Shown: in pieces, positions 14,001 to 27,700 of the stretch
How the letters are laid out: each line of letters starts with the position of its first letter
Position numbering within the stretch: position 1 is the first letter of the stretch
Source of the DNA: Isoperla grammatica
Lineage: Eukaryota > Arthropoda > Insecta > Plecoptera > Perlodidae
Length of the DNA stretch: 64,000 bases
NCBI GenBank assembly: GCA_945910005.1
Contig: CAMDTW010000165.1
Coordinates: forward strand, 434,001 to 498,000
Direction: 5' to 3'
Position numbers and translations under genes: made by a program
The notes under the pieces: model-generated
Told to the model about the DNA's origin: nothing
What the model saw: the letters and a program-made list of their open reading frames with translations, nothing else
The model's database searches: none

Positions 14001-14159
14001 TGCTCTCATGTCACTGACTTAGCGCAGGGTTTATCAAGTACAGTCACCTTCACAAGCGAGGAAACATGCGTTGTCTTCATATGTTGCATGTAGTTTCTCT
14101 CATGTCACTGACTTAGCGCAGGGTTTATCAAGTACACTCACCTTCACAAGCGAGGAAAC
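11085..14159. repeat. Transition zone with 20-monomer (1,881-bp) duplication
   Basis: Marker monomers at 11,150, 11,338 and 11,714 recur at 13,031, 13,219 and 13,595, an offset of 1,881 bp (20 monomers). The match covers roughly 10,915-12,310 against 12,796-14,191. It includes the ACAATATAGAAAGC monomer and the 1-bp-longer ACAAATCACC monomer (12,065 and 13,946). Sequence at 12,311-12,800 (GTTAATCTCG, GTAGTGGCTCTC, CATGTAATTGC) is left-domain type, so the zone mixes both domains. Confidence 0.8.
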
Positions 14160-16608
14160 ATGCGTTGTCTTCATATGTTGCATGTAGTTGCTCTCATGTC
14201 ACTGACTTTGCGCAGAGTTTATCAAGTACAGTCACCTTCACAAGCGAGGAAACATGCGTTGTCTTCATATGTTGCATGTAGTTGCTCTCATGTCACTGAC
14301 TTAGCGCAGGGTTTATCAAGTACAGTCACCGTCACAAGCGAGGAAACATGCGTTGTCTTCATATGTTGCATGTAGTTGCTTTCATGTCACTGACTTAGCG
14401 CAGGGTTTTTTCAAGTACAGTTACCTTCACAAGCGAGGAAATATGCGTTGTCTTCATATGTTGCATGTAGTTGCTCTCATGTCACTGACATAGCGCAGGG
14501 TTTATCAAGTACAGTCACCGTCACAATAGAGAAAACATGCGTTGTCTTCATATGTTGCATGTAGTTGCTCTCATATCACTCACTTAGCGCAGGGTTTATC
14601 AAGTATAGTCACGGTCACAATATAGAAAACATGCGATGTCTTCATATGTTGCATGTAGTTGCTCTCATATCACTGACTTAGCGCTGGGTTTATCAAGTAC
14701 AGTCACCGTCACAAGCGAGGAAACATGCGTTGTCTTCATATGTTGCATGTAGTTTCTCTCATGTCACTGACTTAGCGCAGGGTTTATCAAGTACACTCAC
14801 CATCACAAGCGAGGAAACATGCGTTGTCTTCATATGTTGCATGAAGTTGCTCTCATGTCACTACCTTGCGCAGGGTTTATCAAGTACAGTCACCTTCACA
14901 AGCGAGGAAACATGCGTTGTCTACATATGTTGCATGTAGTTGCTCTCATGTCACTGACTTAGCGCAGGGTTTATCAAGTACAGTCACCGTCACAAGCGAG
15001 GAAACATGCGTTGTCTTCATATGTTGCATGTAGTTGCTCTCATGTCACTGACTTAGCGCAGGGTTTTTTCAAGTACAGTCACCTTCACAAGCGAGGAAAC
15101 ATGCGTTGTCTTCATATGTTGCATGTAGTTGCTCTCATGTCACTGACTTAGCGCAGGGTTTTTTCAAGTACAGTCACCTTCACAAGCGAGGAAACATGCG
15201 TTGTCTTCATATGTTGCATGTAGTTGCTCTCATGCCACTGACATAGCGCAGGGTTTATCACGTACAGTCACCGTCACAAGCGAGAAAACATGCGTTGTCT
15301 TCATATGTTGCATGTAGTTGCTCTCATATCACTGACTTAGCGCAGGGTTTTTCACGTACAGTCACCGTCACAAGCGAGGAAACATGCGTTGTCCTAATAT
15401 GTTGCATGTAGTTGCTCTCATGTCACTGACTTAGCGCAGGGTTTATCAACACAGTCACCGTCACAAGCGAGGAAACATGCGTTGTCCTAATATGTTGCAT
15501 GTGGTTGCTCTCATGTCACCGACTTAGCGCAGGGTTTATCAAGTACAGTCACCTTCACAAGCGAGGAAACATGCGTTGTCTTCATATGTTGCATGTAGTT
15601 GCTCTCATGTCACTGACTTAGCGCAGGGTTTATCAAGTACAGTCACCTTCACAAGCGAGGAAACATGCGTTGTCTTCATATGTTGCATGTAGTTGCTCTC
15701 ATGTCACTGACTTAGCGCAGGGTTTATCAAGTACAGTCACCGTCACAAGCGAGGAAACATGCATTGTAATCATATGTTGCATGTAGTTGCTCTCATGTCA
15801 CTGACTTAGCGCAAAGTTTATCAAGTACAGTCACCGTCACAAGCGAGGATACATGCGTTGTCTTCATATGTTGTATGTAGTTGCTCTCATGGCACTGACT
15901 TAGCGCAGGGTTTATCAAGTACAGTCACCATCACAAGCGAGAAAACATGCGTTGTCGTCATATGTTGCATGTAGTTGCTCTCATGTCACTGACTAAGCGC
16001 AGGGTTTATCAAGTACAGTCACCGTCACAAGCGAGGAAACATGCGTTGTCTTCATATGTTGCATGTAGTTGCTCTCATGTCACTGACTTAGCGCAGGGTT
16101 TATCAAGAACAGTACCCGTCACAAGCGAGGAAACATGCGTTGTCTTCATATGTTGCATGTAGTTGCTCTTATGACACTGACTTAGCGCAGGGTTTATCAA
16201 ATACAGTCACCATCACAAGCGAGAAAACATGCGTTGTCGTCATATGTTGCATGTAGTTGCTCTCATGTCACTGATTTAGCGCAGGGTTTATCAAGTACAG
16301 TCACCGTCACAAGCGAGGAAACATGCGTTGTCTTCATATGTTGCATGTAGTTGCTCTCATGTCACTGACTTAGCGCATGGTTTATCAAGTACAGTCACCG
16401 TCACAAGCGAGGAAACATGCGTTGTCTTCATATGTTGCATGTAGTTGCTCTCATGTCACTGACTTAGCGCAGGGTTTATCAAGTACAGGCACCGTCACAA
16501 GCGAGGAAACATGCGTTGTCTTCATATGTTGCATGTAGTTGCTCTCATGTCACTGACTTAGCGCAGGGTTTATCAAGTACAGTCAACGTCACAAGCGAGG
16601 AAACATGC

Positions 16609-16705
16609 ATTGTCTTCATATAATGTTGCATGTACTTGCTCTCATGTCACTGACTTAGCGCAGGGTTTATCACGTACAGTCACCGTCACAAGCGAGGAAA
16701 CATGC
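16609..16705. repeat. 97-bp variant monomer, TATAATG type
   Basis: A monomer with three extra bases (TCATATAATGTTGC instead of TCATATGTTGC) plus GTACTTGC in place of GTAGTTGC. Class E and K core units carry it once each, near 16,620, 21,609, 27,256, 31,205, 35,157, 45,116, 50,664, 54,054 and 59,699. It also occurs once in the left domain (6,934). It is a convenient phase marker for the higher-order unit. Boundaries of the example are approximate. Confidence 0.8.
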
Positions 16706-18296
16706 GTTGTCTTCAAATGTTGCATGTTGTTGCTCTCATGTCAGTGACTTAGCGCAGGGTTTATCACGTACAGTCACCGTCACAAGCGAGGAAATATGCG
16801 TTGTCCTCATATGTTGCATGTAGTTGCTCTCATGCCATTGACATAGCGCAGGGTTTATCAAGTACAGTCACCTTCACAAGCGAGGAAACATGCGTTGCCA
16901 TCATATGTTGCATGTAGTTGCTCTCATGTCACTGACTTAGCGCAGGGTTTATCACGTACATTCACCTTCACAAGCGAGGAACATGCGTTGTCTTCATATG
17001 TTGCATGTAGTTTCTCTCATGTCACTGACTTACCGCAGGGTTTATCAAGTACAGTCACCGTCACAAGCGAGGAAACATGCGTTGTTTTCATATGTTGCAT
17101 GTAGTTGCTCTCATGTCACTGACTTTACGCAGGGTTTATCACGTACAGTCACCTTCATAAGCGAGGAAACATGCGTTGTCTTCATATGTTGCATGTAGTT
17201 GCTCTCATGTCACTGACTTAGCGCAGGGTTTATCACGTACAGTCACCGTCACAAGCGAGGAAGCATGCGTTGTCTTAATATGTTGCATGTAGTTGCTCTC
17301 ATATCACTGACTTAGCGCAGGGTTTGTCACGTACAGTCACCTTCACAAGCGAGGAAACATGCGTTGTCTTCATATGTTGCATGTAGTTGCTCCCATGTCA
17401 CTGACTTAGCGCAGGGTTTATCAAGTTCAGTCACCGTCACAATAGAGAAAACATGCATTGTCTTCATATGTTGCATGTAGTTGCTCTCATGTCACTGACT
17501 TAGCGCAAGGTTTATCACGAACAGTTACCTTCACATCGAGGAAACATGCGTTGTCTTCATATGTTGCATGTAGTTGCTCTCATGTCACTGACTTAGCGCA
17601 GGCTTTATCAAGTACAGTCACCTTCACAAGCGAGGAAACATGCGTTGTCTTCATATGTTGCATGTAGTTGCTCTCATGTCACTGACATAGCGCAGGGTTT
17701 ATCAAGTACAGTCACCTTCACAAGCGAGGAAACATGCGTTGTCTTCATATGTTGTATGTAGTTGCTCTCATGTCACTGACTAAGGGCAGGGTTTATCAAG
17801 TACAGTCACCTTCACAAGCGAGGAAACATGCGTTGTCTTCATATGTTGCATGTAGTTGCTCTCATGTCACTGACTTAGCGCAGGGTTTATCAAGTACAGT
17901 CACCTTCACAAGCGTGGAAACATGTTTTGTCTTCATATGTTGCATGTAGTTGCTCTCATGTCACTGACTTTGCGCAGGGTTTATCAAGTACAGTCACCTT
18001 CACAAGCGAGGAAACATGCGTTGTCTTCATATGTTGCATGTCGTTGCTCTCATGTCACTGACTTAGCGCAGGGTTTATCAAGTACAGTCACCTTCACAAG
18101 CAAGGAAACATGCGTTGTCTTCATATGTTGTATGTTGTTGCTCTCATGTCACTGACTTAGCGCAGGGTTTATCAAGTATAGTCACCTTCACAAGCGAGGA
18201 AACATGCGTTGTCTTCATATGTTGCATGATGTTGCTCTCATGTCACTGACTTAGCGCTGGGTTTATCAAGTACAGTCACCGTCACAAGCGAGGAAA

Positions 18297-18393
18297 CATG
18301 CATTGTCTTCATATTATGTTGCATGTACTTGCTCTCATGTCACTGACTGAGCGCAGGGTTTATCAAGTACAGTCACCGTCACAAGCGAGGAAA
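18297..18393. repeat. 97-bp variant monomer, TATTATG type
   Basis: A sister variant has TCATATTATGTTGC, again with GTACTTGC. It is seen near 1,192, 4,112, 9,471, 18,312, 23,301, 36,849, 52,357, 55,746 and 61,393. It is missing from the 42-mer units U3 and U4, which lost the whole region, and from U6, which lost just this monomer. Because it shares GTACTTGC with the TATAATG type, both descend from one ancestral long monomer. Boundaries of the example are approximate. Confidence 0.8.
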
Positions 18394-19805
18394 CATGCGT
18401 TGTCTTCAAATGTTGCATGTAGTTGCTCTCATGTCAGTGACTTAGCGCAGGGTTTATCACGTAAAGTCACCGTCACAAGCGAGGAAATATGCGTTGTCCT
18501 CATATGTTGCATGTAGTTGCTCTCATGCCATTGACTTAGCGCAGGGTTTATCAAGTACAGTCACCGTCACAAGCGAGGAAACATGCGTTGTCATCATATG
18601 TTGCATGTAGTTGCTCTCATGTCACTGACTTAGCGCAGGGTTTATCACGTACAGTAACCTTCACAAGCGAGGAAACATGCGTTGTCTTCATATGTTGCAT
18701 GAAGTTTCTCTCATGTCACTGACTTACCGCAGGGTTTATCAAGTACAGTCACCTTCACAAGCGAGGAAACATGCGTTGTCTTCATATGTTGCATGTAGTT
18801 GCTCTCATGTCACTGACTTAGCGCAGGGTTTATCACGTACAGTCACCTTCACAAGCGAGGAAACATGTGTTGTCTTCATATGTTGCATGTAGTTGCTCTC
18901 ATGTCACTGACTTAGCGCAGGGTTTATCACGTACAGTCACCTTCACAAGCGAGGAAACATGAGTTGTCCTCATATGTTGCATGTAGTTGCTCTCATGTCA
19001 CTGACTTAGCGCAGGGTTAATCTCGTACAGTCACCGTCACAAGCGAGGAAACATGCGTTGTCTTCATATGTTGCATGTAGTTGCTTTTATGTCACTGACT
19101 TAGCGCAGGGTTTATCAAGTACAGTCACCGTCACAAGCGAGGAAACATGCGTTGTCCTAATATTTTGCATGTAGTTGCTGTCATGTCACTGACTTAGCGC
19201 AGGGTTTATCACGTACAGTCACCTTCACAAGCGAGGAAACATGCATTGCCTTCATATGTTGCATGTAGTTGCTCTCATGTCACTGACTTATCGCAGGGTT
19301 TATCAAGTACAGTCACCGTCACAATATAGAAAGCATGCGTTGTCTTCATATGTTGCATGTAGTTGCTCTCTTGTCACTGACTTAGCGCAAGGTTTATCAA
19401 GTATAGTCACCGTCACAATAGAGAAAACATGCGTTGTCTTCATATGTTGCATGTAGTTGCTCTCATGTCACTGACTTAGCGCAGGGTTTATCAAGTACAG
19501 TCACCGTGACAAGCGAGGAAACATGCGTTGTCCTCATATGTTGCATGTAGTTGCTCTCATGTCACTGACTTAGCGCAGGGTTTATCAAGTACAAATCACC
19601 GTCACAATAGAGAAAACATGCGTTGTCTTCATATGTTGCATGTAGTTGCTCTCATGTCACTGACTTAGCGCAGGGTTTATCAAGTACAGTCACCTTCACA
19701 AGCGAGGAAACATGCGTTGTCTTCATATGTTGCATGTAGTTTCTCTCATGTCACTGACTTAGCGCAGGGTTTATCAAGTACACTCACCTTCACAAGCGAG
19801 GAAAC

Positions 19806-22800
19806 ATGCGTTGTCTTCATATGTTGCATGTAGTTGCTCTCATGTCACTGACTTTGCGCAGAGTTTATCAAGTACAGTCACCTTCACAAGCGAGGAAACA
19901 TGCGTTGTCTTCATATGTTGCATGTAGTTGCTCTCATGTCACTGACTTAGCGCAGGGTTTATCAAGTACAGTCACCGTCACAAGCGAGGAAACATGCGTT
20001 GTCTTCATATGTTGCATGTAGTTGCTCTCATGTCACTGACTTAGCGCAGGGTTTTTTCAAGTACAGTCACCTTCACAAGCGAGGAAACATGCGTTGTCTT
20101 CATATGTTGCATGTAGTTGCTCTCATGTCACTGACTTAGCGCAGGGTTTTTTCAAGTACAGTCACCTTCACAAGCGAGGAAACATGCGTTGTCTTCATAT
20201 GTTGCATGTAGTTGCTCTCATGCCACTGACATAGCGCAGGGTTTATCACGTACAGTCACCGTCACAAGCGAGAAAACATGCGTTGTCTTCATATGTTGCA
20301 TGTAGTTGCTCTCATATCACTGACTTAGCGCAGGGTTTTTCACGTACAGTCACCGTCACAAGCGAGGAAACATGCGTTGTCCTAATATGTTGCATGTAGT
20401 TGCTCTCATGTCACTGACTTAGCGCAGGGTTTATCAACACAGTCACCGTCACAAGCGAGGAAACATGCGTTGTCCTAATATGTTGCATGTGGTTGCTCTC
20501 ATGTCACCGACTTAGCGCAGGGTTTATCAAGTACAGTCACCTTCACAAGCGAGGAAACATGCGTTGTCTTCATATGTTGCATGTAGTTGCTCTCATGTCA
20601 CTGACTTAGCGCAGGGTTTATCAAGTACAGTCACCTTCACAAGCGAGGAAACATGCGTTGTCTTCATATGTTGCATGTAGTTGCTCTCATGTCACTGACT
20701 TAGCGCAGGGTTTATCAAGTACAGTCACCGTCACAAGCGAGGAAACATGCATTGTAATCATATGTTGCATGTAGTTGCTCTCATGTCACTGACTTAGCGC
20801 AAAGTTTATCAAGTACAGTCACCGTCACAAGCGAGGATACATGCGTTGTCTTCATATGTTGTATGTAGTTGCTCTCATGGCACTGACTTAGCGCAGGGTT
20901 TATCAAGTACAGTCACCATCACAAGCGAGAAAACATGCGTTGTCGTCATATGTTGCATGTAGTTGCTCTCATGTCACTGACTAAGCGCAGGGTTTATCAA
21001 GTACAGTCACCGTCACAAGCGAGGAAACATGCGTTGTCTTCATATGTTGCATGTAGTTGCTCTCATGTCACTGACTTAGCGCAGGGTTTATCAAGAACAG
21101 TACCCGTCACAAGCGAGGAAACATGCGTTGTCTTCATATGTTGCATGTAGTTGCTCTCATGACACTGACTTAGCGCAGGGTTTATCAAATACAGTCACCA
21201 TCACAAGCGAGAAAACATGCGTTGTCGTCATATGTTGCATGTAGTTGCTCTCATGTCACTGATTTAGCGCAGGGTTTATCAAGTACAGTCACCGTCACAA
21301 GCGAGGAAACATGCGTTGTCTTCATATGTTGCATGTAGTTGCTCTCATGTCACTGACTTAGCGCATGGTTTATCAAGTACAGTCACCGTCACAAGCGAGG
21401 AAACATGCGTTGTCTTCATATGTTGCATGTAGTTGCTCTCATGTCACTGACTTAGCGCAGGGTTTATCAAGTACAGGCACCGTCACAAGCGAGGAAACAT
21501 GCGTTGTCTTCATATGTTGCATGTAGTTGCTCTCATGTCACTGACTTAGCGCAGGGTTTATCAAGTACAGTCAACGTCACAAGCGAGGAAACATGCATTG
21601 TCTTCATATAATGTTGCATGTACTTGCTCTCATGTCACTGACTTAGCGCAGGGTTTATCACGTACAGTCACCGTCACAAGCGAGGAAACATGCGTTGTCT
21701 TCAAATGTTGCATGTTGTTGCTCTCATGTCAGTGACTTAGCGCAGGGTTTATCACGTACAGGCACCGTCACAAGCGAGGAAATATGCGTTGTCCTCATAT
21801 GTTGCATGTAGTTGCTCTCATGCCATTGACATAGCGCAGGGTTTATCAAGTACAGTCACCTTCACAAGCGAGGAAACATGCGTTGCCATCATATGTTGCA
21901 TGTAGTTGCTCTCATGTCACTGACTTAGCGCAGGGTTTATCACGTACATTCACCTTCACAAGCGAGGAACATGCGTTGTCTTCATATGTTGCATGTAGTT
22001 TCTCTCATGTCACTGACTTACCGCAGGGTTTATCAAGTACAGTCACCGTCACAAGCGAGGAAACATGCGTTGTTTTCATATGTTGCATGTAGTTGCTCTC
22101 ATGTCACTGACTTTACGCAGGGTTTATCACGTACAGTCACCTTCACAAGCGAGGAAACATGCGTTGTCTTCATATGTTGCATGTAGTTGCTCTCATGTCA
22201 CTGACTTAGCGCAGGGTTTATCACGTACAGTCACCGTCACAAGCGAGGAAGCATGCGTTGTCTTAATATGTTGCATGTAGTTGCTCTCATATCACTGACT
22301 TAGCGCAGGGTTTGTCACGTACAGTCACCTTCACAAGCGAGGAAACATGCGTTGTCTTCATATGTTGCATGTAGTTGCTCCCATGTCACTGACTTAGCGC
22401 AGGGTTTATCAAGTTCAGTCACCGTCACAATAGAGAAAACATGCATTGTCTTCATATGTTGCATGTAGTTGCTCTCATGTCACTGACTTAGCGCAAGGTT
22501 TATCACGAACAGTTACCTTCACATCGAGGAAACATGCGTTGTCTTCATATGTTGCATGTAGTTGCTCTCATGTCACTGACTTAGCGCAGGCTTTATCAAG
22601 TACAGTCACCTTCACAAGCGAGGAAACATGCGTTGTCTTCATATGTTGCATGTAGTTGCTCTTATGTCACTGACATAGCGCAGGGTTTATCAAGTACAGT
22701 CACCTTCACAAGCGAGGAAACATGCGTTGTCTTCATATGTTGTATGTAGTTGCTCTCATGTCACTGACTAAGGGCAGGGTTTATCAAGTACAGTCACCTT

Positions 22801-24793
22801 CACAAGCGAGGAAACATGCGTTGTCTTCATATGTTGCATGTAGTTGCTCTCATGTCACTGACTTAGCGCAGGGTTTATCAAGTACAGTCACCTTCACAAG
22901 CGTGGAAACATGTTTTGTCTTCATATGTTGCATGTAGTTGCTCTCATGTCACTGACTTTGCGCAGGGTTTATCAAGTACAGTCACCTTCACAAGCGAGGA
23001 AACATGCGTTGTCTTCATATGTTGCATGTCGTTGCTCTCATGTCACTGACTTAGCGCAGGGTTTATCAAGTACAGTCACCTTCACAAGCGAGGAAACATG
23101 CGTTGTCTTCATATGTTGTATGTTGTTGCTCTCATGTCACTGACTTAGCGCAGGGTTTATCAAGTATAGTCACCTTCACAAGCGAGGAAACATGCGTTGT
23201 CTTCATATGTTGCATGATGTTGCTCTCATGTCACTGACTTAGCGCTGGGTTTATCAAGTACAGTCACCGTCACAAGCGAGGAAACATGCATTGTCTTCAT
23301 ATTATGTTGCATGTACTTGCTCTCATGTCACTGACTGAGCGCAGGGTTTATCAAGTACAGTCACCGTCACAAGCGAGGAAACATGCGTTGTCTTCAAATG
23401 TTGCATGTAGTTGCTCTCATGTCAGTGACTTAGCGCAGGGTTTATCACGTAAAGTCACCGTCACAAGCGAGGAAATATGCGTTGTCCTCATATGTTGCAT
23501 GTAGTTGCTCTCATGCCATTGACTTAGCGCAGGGTTTATCAAGTACAGTCACCGTCACAAGCGAGGAAACATGCGTTGTCATCATATGTTGCATGTAGTT
23601 GCTCTCATGTCACTGACTTAGCGCAGGGTTTATCACGTACAGTAACCTTCACAAGCGAGGAAACATGCGTTGTCTTCATATGTTGCATGAAGTTTCTCTC
23701 ATGTCACTGACTTACCGCAGGGTTTATCAAGTACAGTCACCTTCACAAGCGAGGAAACATGCGTTGTCTTCATATGTTGCATGTAGTTGCTCTCATGTCA
23801 CTGACTTAGCGCAGGGTTTATCACGTACAGTCACCTTCACAAGCGAGGAAACATGTGTTGTCTTCATATGTTGCATGTAGTTGCTCTCATGTCACTGACT
23901 TAGCGCAGGGTTTATCACGTACGGTCACCTTCACAAGCGAGGAAACATGAGTTGTCCTCATATGTTGCATGTAGTTGCTCTCATGTCACTGACTTAGCGC
24001 AGGGTTAATCTCGTACAGTCACCGTCACAAGCGAGGAAACATGCGTTGTCTTCATATGTTGCATGTAGTTGCTTTTATGTCACTGACTTAGCGCAGGGTT
24101 TATCAAGTACAGTCACCGTCACAAGCGAGGAAACATGCGTTGTCCTAATATTTTGCATGTAGTTGCTGTCATGTCACTGACTTAGCGCAGGGTTTATCAC
24201 GTACAGTCACCTTCACAAGCGAGGAAACATGCATTGCCTTCATATGTTGCATGTAGTTGCTCTCATGTCACTGACTTATCGCAGGGTTTATCAAGTACAG
24301 TCACCGTCACAATATAGAAAGCATGCGTTGTCTTCATATGTTGCATGTAGTTGCTCTCTTGTCACTGACTTAGCGCAAGGTTTATCAAGTATAGTCACCG
24401 TCACAATAGGGAAAACATGCGTTGTCTTCATATGTTGCATGTAGTTGCTCTCATGTCACTGACTTAGCGCAGGGTTTATCAAGTACAGTCACCGTGACAA
24501 GCGAGGAAACATGCGTTGTCCTCATATGTTGCATGTAGTTGCTCTCATGTCACTGACTTAGCGCAGGGTTTATCAAGTACAAATCACCGTCACAATAGAG
24601 AAAACATGCGTTGTCTTCATATGTTGCATGTAGTTGCTCTCATGTCACTGACTTAGCGCAGGGTTTATCAAGTACAGTCACCTTCACAAGCGAGGAAACA
24701 TGCGTTGTCTTCATATGTTGCATGTAGTTTCTCTCATGTCACTGACTTAGCGCAGGGTTTATCAAGTACACTCACCTTCACAAGCAAGGAAAC
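19806..24793. repeat. Core unit U2, class E, 53-mer (4,988 bp)
   Basis: This unit is collinear with U1 but 658 bp (7 monomers) shorter. The lost block corresponds to about 14,376-15,033 of U1 and contains the TCACTACCTT monomer and the first poly-T monomer. The rest follows U1 closely, including CGAGGAACATG at 21,963 and both 97-bp monomers (about 21,609 and 23,301). A clean loss of whole monomers indicates unequal crossing-over or replication slippage in register. Confidence 0.85.
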
Positions 24794-27700
24794 ATGCGTT
24801 GTCTTCATATGTTGCATGTAGTTGCTCTCATGTCACTGACTTTGCGCAGAGTTTATCAAGTACAGTCACCTTCACAAGCGAGGAAACATGCGTTGTCTTC
24901 ATTTGTTGCATGTAGTTGCTCTCATGTCACTGACTTAGCGCAAGGTTTATCAAGTACAGTCACCGTCACAAGCGAGGAAACATGCGTTGTCTTCATATGT
25001 TGCATGTAGTTGCTTTCATGTCACTGACTTAGCGCAGGGTTTTTTCAAGTACAGTTACCTTCACAAGCGAGGAAATATGCGTTGTCTTCATATGTTGCAT
25101 GTAGTTGCTCTCATGTCACTGACATAGCGCTGGGTTTATCAAGTACAGTCACCGTCACAATAGAGAAAACATGCGTTGTCTTCATATGTTGCATGTAGTT
25201 GCTCTCATATCACTCACTTAGCGCAGGGTTTATCAAGTATAGTCACGGTCACAATAGAGAAAACATGCGATGTCTTCATATGTTGCATGTAGTTTCTCTC
25301 ATATCACTGACTTAGCGCAGGGTTTATCAAGTACAGTCACCGTCACAAGCGAGGAAACATGCGTTGTCTTCATATGTTGCATGTAGTTTCTCTCATGTCA
25401 CTGACTTAGCGCAGGGTTTATCAAGTACACTCACCATCACAAGCGAGGAAACATGCGTTGTCTTCATATGTTGCATGAAGTTGCTCTCATGTCACTACCT
25501 TGCGCAGGGTTTATCAAGTACAGTCACCTTCACAAGCGAGGAAACATGCGTTGTCTACATATGTTGCATGTAGTTGCTCTCATGTCACTGACTTAGCGCA
25601 GGGTTTATCAAGTACAGTCACCGTCACAAGCGAGGAAACATGCGTTGTCTTCATATGTTGCATGTAGTTGCTCTCATGTCACTGACTTAGCGCAGGGTTT
25701 TTTCAAATACAGTCACCTTCACAAGCGAGGAAACATGCGTTGTCTTCATATGTTGCATGTAGTTGCTCTCATGTCACTGACTTAGCGCAGGGTTTTTTCA
25801 AGTACAGTCACCTTCACAAGCGAGGAAACATGCGTTGTCTTCATATGTTGCATGTAGTTGCTCTCATGCCACTGACATAGCGCAGGGTTTATCACGTACA
25901 GTCACCGTCACAAGCGAGAAAACATGCGTTGTCTTCATATGTTGCATGTAGTTGCTCTCATATCACTGACTTAGCGCAGGGTTTTTCACGTACAGTCACC
26001 GTCACAAGCGAGAAAACATGCGTTGTCCTAATATGTTGCATGTAGTTGCTCTCATGTCACTGACTTAGCGCAGGGTTTATCAACACAGTCACCGTCACAA
26101 GCGAGGAAACATGCGTTGTCCTAATATGTTGCATGTGGTTGCTCTCATGTCACCGACTTAGCGCAGGGTTTATCAAGTACAGTCACCTTCACAAGCGAGG
26201 AAACATGCGTTGTCTTCATATGTTGCATGTAGTTGCTCTCATGTCACTGACTTAGCGCGGGGTTTATCACGTACAGTCACCTTCACAAGCGAGGAAACAT
26301 GCGTTGTCTTCATATGTTGCATGTAGTTGCTCTCATGTCACTGACTTAGCGCAGGGTTTATCAAGTACAGTCACCGTCACAAGCGAGGAAACATGCAATG
26401 TAATCATATGTTGCATGTAGTTGCTCTCATGTCACTGACTTAGCGCAAAGTTTATCAAGTACAGTCACCGTCACAAGCGAGGAAACATGCGTTGTCTTCA
26501 TATGTTGTATGTAGTTGCTCACATGACACTGACTTAGCGCAGGGTTTATCAAGTACAGTCACCATCACAAGCGAGAAAACATGCGTTGTCGTCATATGTT
26601 GCATGTAGTTGCTCTCATGTCACTGACTAAGCGCAGGGTTTATCAAGTACAGTCACCGTCACAAGCGAGGAAACATGCGTTGTCTTCATATGTTGCATGT
26701 AGTTGCTCTCATGTCACTGACTTAGCGCAGGGTTTATCAAGAACAGTACCCGTCACAAGCGAGAAAACATGCGTTGTCTTCATATGTTGCATGTAGTTGC
26801 TCTCATGACACTGACTTAGCGCAGGGTTTATCAAATACAGTCACCATCACAAGCGAGAAAACATGCGTTGTCGTCATATGTTGCATGTAGTTGCTCTCAT
26901 GTCACTGATTTAGCGCAGGGTTTATCAAGTACAGTCACCGTCACAAGCGAGGAAACATGCGTTGTCTTCATAAGTTGCATGTAGTTGCTCTCATGTCACT
27001 GACTTAGCGCATGGTTTATCAAGTACAGTCACCGTCACAAGCGAGGAAACATGCGTTGTCTTCATATGTTGCATGTAGTTGCTCTCATGTCACTGACTTA
27101 GCGCAGGGTTTATCAAGTACAGGCACCGTCACAAGCGAGGAAACATGCGTTGTCTTCATATGTTGCATGTAGTTGCTCTCATGTCACTGACTTAGCGCAG
27201 GGTTTATCAAGTACAGTCAACGTCACAAGCGAGGAAACATGCATTGTCTTCATATAATGTTGCATGTACTTGCTCTCATGTCACTGACTTAGCGCAGGGT
27301 TTATCACGTACAGTCACCGTCACAAGCGAGGAAACATGCATTGTCTTCAAATGTTGCATGTAGTTGCTCTCATGTCAGTGACTAAGCGCAGGGTTTATCA
27401 CGTACAGTCACCGTCACAAGCGAGGAAATATGCGTTGTCCTCATATGTTGCATGTAGTTGCTCTCATGCCATTGACATAGCGCAGGGTTTATCAAGTACA
27501 GTCACCTTCACAAGCGAGGAAACATGCGTTGCCATCATATGTTGCATGTAGTTGCTCTCATGTCACTGACTTAGCGCAGGGTTTATCACGTACATTCACC
27601 TTCACAAGCGAGGAAACATGCGTTGTCTTCATATGTTGCATGTAGTTTCTCTCATGTCACTGACTTACCGCAGGGTTTATCAAGTACAGTCACCGTCACA

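Larger units (their letters stand above)
14160..19805. repeat. Core unit U1, class E, full 60-mer (5,646 bp)
   Basis: This is the reference full-length core unit. Internal markers in order are: poly-T monomers with GGGTTTTTTCAAG (about 14,403, 15,061 and 15,157); TCACTACCTTGCG (about 14,860); a 3-bp-short TATCAACACAG (about 15,445); TGTCGTCATATG (about 15,953 and 16,236); a 97-bp TATAATG monomer (about 16,620); a 1-bp-short CGAGGAACATG (16,975); a 97-bp TATTATG monomer (about 18,312); and ACAATATAGAAAGC (about 19,321). The spacing between this unit's markers and the next copy's is 5,646 bp where neither is deleted. Confidence 0.88.
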
